This document shows positions 1 to 4,846 of a stretch of DNA of 5,019 nt, one piece after another. Every line of letters begins with the position of its first letter. Position 1 is the stretch's first letter. The notes beneath the pieces are model-generated. The model saw only the letters and a program-made list of their open reading frames with translations, made no database searches and had not been told where the DNA came from. The position numbers were made by a program, and so were the translations under genes. Location of the stretch: assembly GCA_902782475.1 (NCBI GenBank), contig CACZNR010000124.1, forward strand, positions 1 through 5,019, written 5' to 3'. This stretch comes from an uncultured Eubacteriales bacterium (GTDB lineage Bacteria; Bacillota; Clostridia; Christensenellales; Christensenellaceae).

Positions 1-196
1 CACTAAAGTAGTGGGCTTTCCCGGCGCGTAATACTGTAAGCAGTATGAACTCTATATGCCTGATCCCAAGTGCTTCAAGGTATGGAGGTATCTCAAGAAA
101 ACGGCTCTCAAGCCCTGTATCGATAAAGGCAGCACTATCATTGTCCTGCAGGATGATGGTATCTTCCCATACTGATCTGAAAAAATGTATCTTCAT
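1..196 (-). CDS. N-terminal part of a metallo-beta-lactamase-fold-like protein (3' end outside window)
   Basis: The start is ATG at 196-194, preceded by GGAGGA (207-202) at 5 nt spacing, so the start is well supported. The 65 visible residues begin MKIHFFRSVWED and run off the left edge without a stop. The pattern 'AAFIDTGLES' (residues 22-31), 'PYLEALGIRHIEFILLT' (38-54) matches the opening strands of metallo-beta-lactamase-fold hydrolases, where a [L/I]DTG strand is followed by 'yL..lGI..Id.IlLTH.H.DH.GG'. After ILLT, however, the protein reads VLRAGKAHYFS, and no HxHxDH metal motif is visible. There is no signal peptide and no obvious membrane segment, so it would be cytoplasmic. The function is unknown. 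It may be a non-catalytic member of the fold, or the resemblance may be superficial. The open frame and start are more certain than the family call. Confidence 0.55.
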   Translation of the reverse strand, partial: MKIHFFRSVWEDTIILQDNDSAAFIDTGLESRFLEIPPYLEALGIRHIEFILLTVLRAGKAHYFS

Positions 197-271
197 AAAG
201 ATCCTCCGAAAAGATTATATATCCTGTGTACTAAGATCACCAAAAGACATAAGATATATGGGGTGATACAG

Positions 272-299
272 ATAATGATAAGCCCGATGATGATGTCAA
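272..299 (-). promoter_or_regulatory. Candidate promoter for the truncated left-edge gene
   Basis: On the minus strand there is a perfect -35 TTGACA (299-294), a 16 bp spacer and a 4/6 -10 match, CATTAT (277-272). Transcription would start near 265 and leave a leader of about 70 nt before the ATG at 196. The -35 box directly follows the T-tract of the tRNA terminator, which is a sensible position for a new transcription unit. The weak -10 and short spacer keep this tentative. A TATAAT at 218-213 is too close to the ribosome binding site to make a leadered mRNA. Confidence 0.4.
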
Positions 300-300
300 C

Positions 301-344
301 AAAATAAAAAACAGAATGCTGATCGTGAGAAACAGGCATTCTGT
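301..344 (-). terminator. Intrinsic terminator after tRNA-Leu
   Basis: On the minus strand, ACAGAATGC (344-336) and GCATTCTGT (319-311) form a 9 bp stem around a 16 nt loop. A T-rich run, TTTTTATTTT (310-301), follows immediately. The hairpin begins 2 nt after the encoded CCA of the tRNA. It should end both the tRNA transcript and any read-through from the pfkB-thrB operon. Confidence 0.85.
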
Positions 345-346
345 CA

Positions 347-429
347 TGGTGCGGATGACAGGACTTGAACCTGCACGGATACCCACTAGATCCTAAGTCT
401 AGCGCGTCTGCCAATTCCGCCACATCCGC
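347..429 (-). tRNA. tRNA-Leu (anticodon UAG), CCA encoded
   Basis: The 83 nt minus-strand sequence folds as a class II tRNA. The acceptor arms are GCGGATG (429-423) and CATCCGC (357-351), with discriminator A (350) and encoded CCA (349-347). The anticodon stem CTAGA/TCTAG encloses the loop CTTAGGA, giving anticodon UAG (plus-strand 393-395), which reads CUN leucine codons. The T arm is GCAGG-TTCAAGT-CCTGT, and an extended variable arm lies between the anticodon and T arms, as expected for leucine tRNAs. It stands alone, not in a tRNA cluster, between its own promoter and terminator. The translation 'MAELADALDLGSS' that can be read from it is a well-known artefact of leucine tRNA genes. Confidence 0.97.
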
Positions 430-441
430 GTTCGGTCTCTA

Positions 442-470
442 ATTATATTAAAAGGCAGTGGCAATGTCAA
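442..470 (-). promoter_or_regulatory. Perfect-consensus housekeeping promoter for tRNA-Leu
   Basis: The minus strand reads TTGACA (470-465), exactly 17 bp, then TATAAT (447-442), a full match to the sigma-70/sigma-A consensus. The predicted start near 435 leaves only about 6 nt before the mature tRNA 5' end at 429. The -35 box begins 4 nt after the thrB stop codon. No terminator separates thrB from this promoter. Confidence 0.9.
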
Positions 471-474
471 AGTG

Positions 475-1374
475 TTATGGCATTTCGCTGACAGTAGCTC
501 CATGATTGTCTACTGACAGAGTATAAACATCAAAACCGATTGCTGAATCGGCTTTTCCGAGTGCAGATAGGATAGCCTGGAGATGCTCCTCGTCTGAAAA
601 GATGAGAACTGATGGACCTGCACCTGAGATGCATACACCAAGAGCACCGGCTTCATAAGAGGATCTTTCTATGATCTCATAATCAGTGATGAGCTTCTTC
701 CTGAAAGGCTGATGTATCCTGTCTGCAAGTGAATCTCTAAGTACTGAATAATCTCCTGAATGAAGAGAATGTATCAACAGTGCTCCTCTTGCTATATTTG
801 AGACAACAACATTTCTGTCATATGAAGAAGGCAGCACTTTTCTTGCTTCATCGGTGGATATTGTCTGATGTGGATGACATATCACGAGCTTAAGATCGTC
901 TTTTACAGGTATCCTGGTTACCCTTAATCCTGAATCACTGTTTATTGTAATGCAGAAGCCTCCGAATATGGCAGGAGAAACATTATCAGGGTGTCCTTCA
1001 AGCTCGGTTGCTATCTCAAGTTTCTGCTCATCTGAAAGTCCCAGATCCAGAAGTGTATCAGCAATGAGTATGCCAGCAACTATGCAGGCAGCTGAACTGC
1101 CCATGCCGCTGCTGAATGGTATGTGGTCCTGCTGGAAAAGATGTACAGGGGGCAGGGAACGTGAAAACTTCTCTGCTGTATAAAGGGCAGAGCTGTATAT
1201 CATGTTGCTCTCATCAAGAGGTATCCTGTCATCCTGAGTCTCAAGTTCTATATCAAGAGAACTGTCCTCGTGGAATATGACCGTATTTGAAAGTGATAAT
1301 GCTACCCCGAAGGAATCGAATCCGCATCCTATGTTTGCACTGGTAGCAGGAACTGTTACCCTGTATGTCTTCAT
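475..1374 (-). CDS. thrB: Homoserine kinase
   Basis: This cytoplasmic GHMP-family kinase phosphorylates L-homoserine with ATP to O-phospho-L-homoserine, the penultimate step of threonine synthesis. The 299-residue length is normal for the family. Visible signatures are the N-terminal 'PATSANIGCGFDSFG' (9-23), the GHMP glycine/serine-rich ATP-binding loop 'PFSSGMGSSAA' (86-96), 'ELEGHPDNVSPAIFGG' (124-139), which is typical of ThrB, the 'DRIHQPFR' segment (218-225), and the C-terminal GHMP motif 'CISGAGPSVLIF' (248-259). In the first motif, cysteine (17) sits where many homologues have proline or serine. The start ATG overlaps the stop of the upstream kinase gene as ATGA (1374-1371) and has AGAGGA (1384-1379) 4 nt upstream, pointing to translational coupling. 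No thrA/hom or thrC is in the window, so the other pathway steps must be encoded elsewhere. Confidence 0.95.
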   Translation of the reverse strand: MKTYRVTVPATSANIGCGFDSFGVALSLSNTVIFHEDSSLDIELETQDDRIPLDESNMIYSSALYTAEKFSRSLPPVHLFQQDHIPFSSGMGSSAACIVAGILIADTLLDLGLSDEQKLEIATELEGHPDNVSPAIFGGFCITINSDSGLRVTRIPVKDDLKLVICHPHQTISTDEARKVLPSSYDRNVVVSNIARGALLIHSLHSGDYSVLRDSLADRIHQPFRKKLITDYEIIERSSYEAGALGVCISGAGPSVLIFSDEEHLQAILSALGKADSAIGFDVYTLSVDNHGATVSEMP

Positions 1375-2294
1375 CTGATCCTCTCGATAGTTACGTTGTT
1401 CATCATCTTTTCTATGTCTTCCTTGCCTGCAAGTGTGGTTCCCGGAAGTGATATGGTAGCTGCGGAGGAAGCCGTGCCTACCTTAAGAGCTTTTTCTATG
1501 TCGTAGCCTTCGAAGAATACGCTCATGGCTCCTGCAAGCATTGAGTCTCCTGCACCCACAGTTGAGTCAGGCTTTTTGACCACTGGCTTTGAATAGAAGC
1601 AGGCATCCTTGTCTATTATCACTGCTCCGTCCTTTCCCATGGATACGATGGCTGCAGTGATGCCACCTGCAAGGACCTTTCTTGTGTCCTCTATGACCTT
1701 TGTGAGCTCTGAGAAACTGTATTTTTCTCCTGTAAGCTGTGAGAGCTCATCAAGGTTTGGCTTTATGAGGAACGGCTTCTGCTTTACTGCCTGTACAAGA
1801 GCCTCTCCTGATGCGTCCACAACTACCTTGCAGTTGAGCCTTGCTATCATCTGGGCATAATAGTCCTTCGGACATCCAAGGGGCAGGGAACCTGTAAGTA
1901 CCACGAAATCATCTTCACTGACAGTGTCAGCAAGTCCGAAAAGGACTTTCTCTAAATGTTCACTGTCGACCACAGGACCCTTGTCATTTATCTCAGTTGT
2001 AACAGAGCTTACCTTGTCTACGACTTTGATGTTCGTACGCGGTTCACCGTCAACGGTAACGAATGAGCAGGGGATACCCTTTGCAACTTCGTATATAGGT
2101 CTGCTGCCGTCACTTGTATCGATGCCGCATATGGTCACAGGAGTGCCGAGATTATGGAGCACCTTTGCAAGATTCAGTGCTTTTCCGCCTCCCTGGGTTA
2201 TGGAAGACTGGACTCTGTTGGTCTCACCGATGCCGAAGTTATCGATATATATCGTCTTGTCTATAGTAGGATTAAGATAAATTGCATAGATCAT
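1371..2294 (-). CDS. pfkB: PfkB-family hexose-phosphate kinase, 1-phosphofructokinase type
   Basis: This ribokinase-fold sugar-phosphate kinase most resembles the 1-phosphofructokinase (FruK) / tagatose-6-phosphate kinase (LacC) group. FruK converts fructose 1-phosphate to fructose 1,6-bisphosphate with ATP. Numbering from the preferred start, the motifs are 'YLNPTIDKT' (6-14), the substrate-binding 'GGGKALNLAKVL' (35-46), 'RTNIKV' (86-91) with 'TTEIN' (99-103), 'VVLTGSLPLG' (131-140), 'KPNLDEL' (178-184), and PfkB signature 2 'DSTVGAGDSMLAGA' (243-256), with the catalytic base predicted as Asp250. Alanine 39 replaces the glycine usual in GGKGxN. The exact sugar cannot be told: no PTS fructose or lactose genes are adjacent. 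The ATG at 2294 gives 307 residues and sits 7 nt after AGGAG. An in-frame ATG at 2300 is only 1 nt from it. It is the first gene of an operon with thrB. Confidence 0.88.
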   Translation of the reverse strand: MIYAIYLNPTIDKTIYIDNFGIGETNRVQSSITQGGGKALNLAKVLHNLGTPVTICGIDTSDGSRPIYEVAKGIPCSFVTVDGEPRTNIKVVDKVSSVTTEINDKGPVVDSEHLEKVLFGLADTVSEDDFVVLTGSLPLGCPKDYYAQMIARLNCKVVVDASGEALVQAVKQKPFLIKPNLDELSQLTGEKYSFSELTKVIEDTRKVLAGGITAAIVSMGKDGAVIIDKDACFYSKPVVKKPDSTVGAGDSMLAGAMSVFFEGYDIEKALKVGTASSAATISLPGTTLAGKEDIEKMMNNVTIERIR

Positions 2295-2301
2295 AGTCAT
2301 T

Positions 2302-2306
2302 CTCCT
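2302..2306 (-). promoter_or_regulatory. Ribosome binding site that decides the kinase start
   Basis: AGGAG on the minus strand lies 1 nt before the ATG at 2300 but 7 nt before the in-frame ATG at 2294. The second spacing is normal for Gram-positive genes. The resulting N-terminus, MIYAIYLNPTID, also agrees with the usual start of 1-phosphofructokinases. Confidence 0.75.
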
Positions 2307-2323
2307 GTTTTATTACTGATAAA

Positions 2324-2353
2324 ATTATCTCATGAGGGGCATAAAAAAGTCTA
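2324..2353 (-). promoter_or_regulatory. Candidate promoter of the pfkB-thrB operon
   Basis: On the minus strand, TAGACT (2353-2348, 4/6 to TTGACA), an 18 bp spacer and GATAAT (2329-2324, 5/6 to TATAAT) are preceded by TG one base upstream of the -10, making an extended -10 element. The start would fall near 2317, a short leader before the ribosome binding site. The perfect 8 bp palindrome CTCATGAG (2329-2336) overlaps the upstream edge of the -10 and could be an operator, though this is a guess. A second minus-strand TATAAT (2380-2375) has no good -35. Confidence 0.5.
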
Positions 2354-2382
2354 TTTTCTTTTATACTCATTTCTATTATAAT
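2354..2382 (+). promoter_or_regulatory. Candidate promoter of the EF-G-like gene
   Basis: On the plus strand a perfect -10 TATAAT (2377-2382) lies 17 bp after a weak -35, TTTTCT (2354-2359). Transcription from about 2389 would give a leader of roughly 80 nt. A nearby TTGAGA (2391-2396) is a better -35 but has only TAGGCT (2415-2420) at 18 bp. The -35 box is poor, so the exact promoter remains open. Confidence 0.4.
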
Positions 2383-2410
2383 TAAAAAGGTTGAGACTTG
2401 AATAAGGTTT

Positions 2411-2433
2411 TCCATAGGCTATATGGATTTTTT
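2411..2433 (+). promoter_or_regulatory. Terminator-like hairpin in the EF-G-like gene leader
   Basis: TCCATA (2411-2416) and TATGGA (2422-2427) can pair across the 5 nt loop GGCTA and are followed at once by six T (2428-2433). The form is that of a small intrinsic terminator or attenuator, placed 35 nt before the start codon. The stem has only 6 bp with two G-C pairs, so it may be too weak to stop transcription. No clear antiterminator partner was found by eye. Confidence 0.3.
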
Positions 2434-2455
2434 CACATATATTTGTAACAGTTGT

Positions 2456-2461
2456 AGGAGG
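2456..2461 (+). promoter_or_regulatory. Ribosome binding site that decides the EF-G-like start
   Basis: A perfect AGGAGG lies 6 nt before the ATG at 2468. The open frame extends upstream to an ATG at 2423, but that codon lies in the leader hairpin and has no ribosome binding site. The 15 extra residues (MDFFTYICNSC...) do not look like the EF-G N-terminus. The start at 2468 is therefore chosen. Confidence 0.9.
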
Positions 2462-2467
2462 AATGAA

Positions 2468-4546
2468 ATGAAGGTATATAGTGCGGATAAGATAAGGAAT
2501 ATCGCAGTAGTAGGTCACGGTGGAGATGGTAAGACCACTCTTGTTGAATCTTTCTTATACAATGCCAAGGCTATCGACAGAAAGGGCAGAGTTGAAGACG
2601 GTAATACCACTACAGACTTTGATCCTGAAGAGATAAGAAGAGGTTTCTCTTTGAGTGCAGGTGTAGCACCTCTTGAATGGAAGGACAACAAGTTCAATTT
2701 CATAGATGCACCTGGATACTTCGATTTCGAAGGTGAAGCAACAGAGGCTTTTGCAATGGCAGACAGCGCCCTGATAGTTGCAAACGCAGCAGCAGGACTG
2801 GAAGTCGGAGCAGAGAAGGCTTTTGCAAATGCGAAGAAATTCGGAAAACCAGTAGCTTTTGCTGTTAACCAGATGGACAAGGAACATGCTCATTTCGGAA
2901 AGACAGTAGCAGCAATAAAGGAAAAATTAGGCAACGGAATAACAGTTGTTTCAATGCCTATCATGATAGACAGTAAATTCGAAGGATACATCAACATCCT
3001 TGAGAACAGAGCATTCATGTTCCAGAACGGAAAGGACGTGGAATGCGAGATACCTGCAGAGTTTGCTGATGAAGTTGAGGCTTACAGACAGAACCTTATC
3101 GAGAATGCAGCAGCAAGCGATGAGGAACTCATGGAGAAGTTCTTCATGGAAGAAGAGATCACCCAGGATGAGATATTCAACGGACTCAAGACATGCATCA
3201 AGCAGAGAGAGATCTTCCCTGTATTCGTATGTTCCGCAGTAGAGGACAAGGGTATCAAGGAAATGCTGGACGGACTCGTTTCCATCATGCCTACAGCAGC
3301 TGATGCTCCTGCAGTACATGCAGTCGATCAGTCAGAAAATGACGTAGAAGTCTCAGTAAAGGACAACGGCCCGTTCGCAGCTCAGGTAATGAAGACCATA
3401 GCTGACCAGTTCGTTGGAAAGATCAACATCATCAAGGTCCTCAGGGGCTCCATCAAGGCAGGTCTTCCACTCTATAACGTAACTCAGGACAAGGCAGAGA
3501 AGTTCGGAAACATCACCATAATGAGAGGTAAGAACCTGGAGAACATCGCAGAAGTAAAGGCAGGCGACATATTCGCACTTTCAAAGCTTCAGTTCACAGG
3601 CACAGGTGATTCCCTTACTGATGCAGCTGCAAAGCTTACATTCGATCCTATCGCATTCAACAAGCCATGCATATCACTTGCAGTAACAGCAAAGAAGCAG
3701 GGCGATGAAGAGAAGGTATTCTCAGGACTCCACAGACTTGAGGAAGAAGATCCAACGATCTCCATCACAAAGAATGCTGAAACAGGAGACATGCTCCTTA
3801 ACGGTATGGGCGAAATGCACATCGAAGTTACATGCCAGAAGTTAAAGAACAAGTTTGGTGTTGAAGCTCAGCTCAGCGAACCAAAGGTAGCTTACAGAGA
3901 GACCATTAAGAAGACCGCAGAAGCTGAAGGAAGACATAAGAAGCAGTCCGGTGGTGCTGGACAGTTCGGTGTCGTAAGCATAAGGTTTGAACCGATCAGG
4001 GACGGAAGTGCTGATTTCGAGTTCGTGAATGCCATCGTCGGTGGTGTAGTTCCGAAGGAATTCATACCGGCAGTTGAAAAGGGACTCAGAGAGAGCATCG
4101 TACATGGTGTTCTTGCAGGATACCCAATGGTAAATATCAGAGCTACGCTCTTCGACGGAAAATATCACCCGGTCGACTCCAAGGAAGTTGCATTCAAATC
4201 AGCTGCAAGGCTTGCATACAAGGCTGCCTGCGCTAAGGCTGATCCAGTGATCCTTGAGCCTATCGGAAAGGTAAAGGTATATATCCCGGATGAGTACATG
4301 GGCGACATCATCGGTGATATGAACAGAAGAAGAGGCAGGATCCTCGGAATGAATCCTTATGAGGACGGTCAGATCGTTGAAGCTGAAGTTCCAATGAGCG
4401 AGATGGTCAAGTATGCTACAGACCTCCGTTCAATGACACAGGCAAGAGGCTCATTTGATATCGAGTTTGCAAGATATGAAGAGATGCCTGCTAACCTTGC
4501 TCAGAAAGTCATAGAGAACTCTACAGTAGTTGACGATGAGGAATGA
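2468..4546 (+). CDS. fusA2: Elongation factor G-like translational GTPase (EF-G-2 type)
   Basis: This ribosome-associated translational GTPase paralogue has 692 residues, full EF-G length. The G domain (about 1-275) has G1 'GHGGDGKT' (16-23), a switch I segment 'RRGFSLSAG' (57-65), G3 'DAPGY' (80-84), G4 'NQMD' (134-137) and G5 'CSA' (255-257). Canonical EF-G has GHIDAGKT, RGIT, DTPGH and NKMD. These differences, and the MKVYSADKIRNIA opening, place it with the EF-G-2 paralogues rather than the main fusA product. Domains II-V look intact: 'RHKKQSGGAGQFG' (489-501), 'GGVVPKEFIPAVEKG' (525-539), 'YHPVD' (566-570) at the domain IV tip with the conserved histidine (567), 'LEPIGKVKVYIPDEYMGDIIGDMNRRRG' split at 596-623, and 'DLRSMTQARGSFDIEF' (652-667). 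It stands alone, without rpsL, rpsG or tuf neighbours, unlike the usual str-operon fusA. It probably acts in translocation or a stress-related variant of it; that role is inferred. Confidence 0.9.
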   Translation: MKVYSADKIRNIAVVGHGGDGKTTLVESFLYNAKAIDRKGRVEDGNTTTDFDPEEIRRGFSLSAGVAPLEWKDNKFNFIDAPGYFDFEGEATEAFAMADSALIVANAAAGLEVGAEKAFANAKKFGKPVAFAVNQMDKEHAHFGKTVAAIKEKLGNGITVVSMPIMIDSKFEGYINILENRAFMFQNGKDVECEIPAEFADEVEAYRQNLIENAAASDEELMEKFFMEEEITQDEIFNGLKTCIKQREIFPVFVCSAVEDKGIKEMLDGLVSIMPTAADAPAVHAVDQSENDVEVSVKDNGPFAAQVMKTIADQFVGKINIIKVLRGSIKAGLPLYNVTQDKAEKFGNITIMRGKNLENIAEVKAGDIFALSKLQFTGTGDSLTDAAAKLTFDPIAFNKPCISLAVTAKKQGDEEKVFSGLHRLEEEDPTISITKNAETGDMLLNGMGEMHIEVTCQKLKNKFGVEAQLSEPKVAYRETIKKTAEAEGRHKKQSGGAGQFGVVSIRFEPIRDGSADFEFVNAIVGGVVPKEFIPAVEKGLRESIVHGVLAGYPMVNIRATLFDGKYHPVDSKEVAFKSAARLAYKAACAKADPVILEPIGKVKVYIPDEYMGDIIGDMNRRRGRILGMNPYEDGQIVEAEVPMSEMVKYATDLRSMTQARGSFDIEFARYEEMPANLAQKVIENSTVVDDEE

Positions 4547-4574
4547 TCTGAAGTTTCTGATCTGAAATGATAGC

Positions 4575-4611
4575 AAAATGGCTGTATGGTGATTCATACA
4601 GCCGTTTTTTT
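4575..4611 (+). terminator. Intrinsic terminator of the EF-G-like gene
   Basis: GGCTGTATG (4580-4588) pairs perfectly with CATACAGCC (4595-4603) around the 6 nt loop GTGATT. One G and then seven T (4605-4611) follow. The upstream AAAAT can extend the stem into the T-tract through a T-G wobble. It begins about 30 nt after the stop codon and separates this gene from the lipoprotein gene downstream. Confidence 0.93.
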
Positions 4612-4687
4612 ATGCCTTCCTGTGTTAGATACAGGACAGGGGACAGTATGAAATATCATCATGGCGGGTGAATGCAAGACCAGAATA

Positions 4688-4705
4688 TATTACATTATTG
4701 TAATA
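4688..4705. repeat. Inverted repeat upstream of the lipoprotein promoter
   Basis: TATTACA (4688-4694) and TGTAATA (4699-4705) are perfect 7 bp arms around TTAT. The site lies 68 bp upstream of the predicted -35 box of the lipoprotein gene, in AT-rich spacer. It has the size of a dimeric regulator site, but AT-rich palindromes arise easily by chance and no second copy is visible. The rest of the spacer 4612-4773 shows no gene. Confidence 0.35.
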
Positions 4706-4773
4706 AAGTTATAGCTGTTAAAGTAAATATTGAATCATATTTAAGGTAATCGGAAGAAAAAGTGAAGAAAGTG

Positions 4774-4802
4774 TTGAATAATATATTGAAGTAACTTAAA
4801 AT
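4774..4802 (+). promoter_or_regulatory. Promoter of the lipoprotein gene
   Basis: TTGAAT (4774-4779, 4/6 to TTGACA) is followed after exactly 17 bp by TAAAAT (4797-4802, 5/6 to TATAAT). The start would lie near 4809, giving a leader of about 38 nt that contains the ribosome binding site AAAGGA (4831-4836). The position between a strong terminator and a gene start adds support. Confidence 0.65.
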
Positions 4803-4846
4803 AATCAAGGCTAAAATACCAAATATAGAGAAAGGAAAATGAAAAA

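Noticed and set aside
45..266. Plus-strand open frame of 73 codons at the left edge.
   Set aside because: It is antisense to the left-edge gene, which has a strong ribosome binding site and family-like sequence. The plus frame has no ribosome binding site and resembles nothing known.
193..423. Minus-strand open frame of 76 codons beginning MAELADALDLGSS and ending in a hydrophobic stretch before the left-edge gene.
   Set aside because: The start lies inside tRNA-Leu, a known annotation artefact, and the frame then crosses the terminator. The hydrophobic tail (about residues 38-76) would be a tempting small membrane protein, but it has no ATG and no ribosome binding site of its own.
347..429. 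tRNA-Leu as a possible integration site for a mobile element.
   Set aside because: The tRNA is complete, no duplicated 3' end of the tRNA is visible in the window, and no integrase or phage gene is nearby.
1924..2280. Plus-strand open frame of 118 codons inside the PfkB kinase gene, with similar antisense frames in thrB and the EF-G-like gene.
   Set aside because: These are shadow frames of conserved coding sequence. They lack ribosome binding sites and have compositions typical of antisense translation (rich in Ser, Pro, Cys).
2423..2467. Upstream in-frame extension of 15 codons for the EF-G-like protein.
   Set aside because: The ATG at 2423 has no ribosome binding site and sits in a hairpin, while ATG 2468 has AGGAGG at 6 nt and gives the normal family N-terminus.
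4618..4636. Small hairpin TCCTGT-GTTAGAT-ACAGGA just after the EF-G-like terminator.
   Set aside because: The stem is only 6 bp with no T-tract, and the strong terminator just upstream already explains termination.
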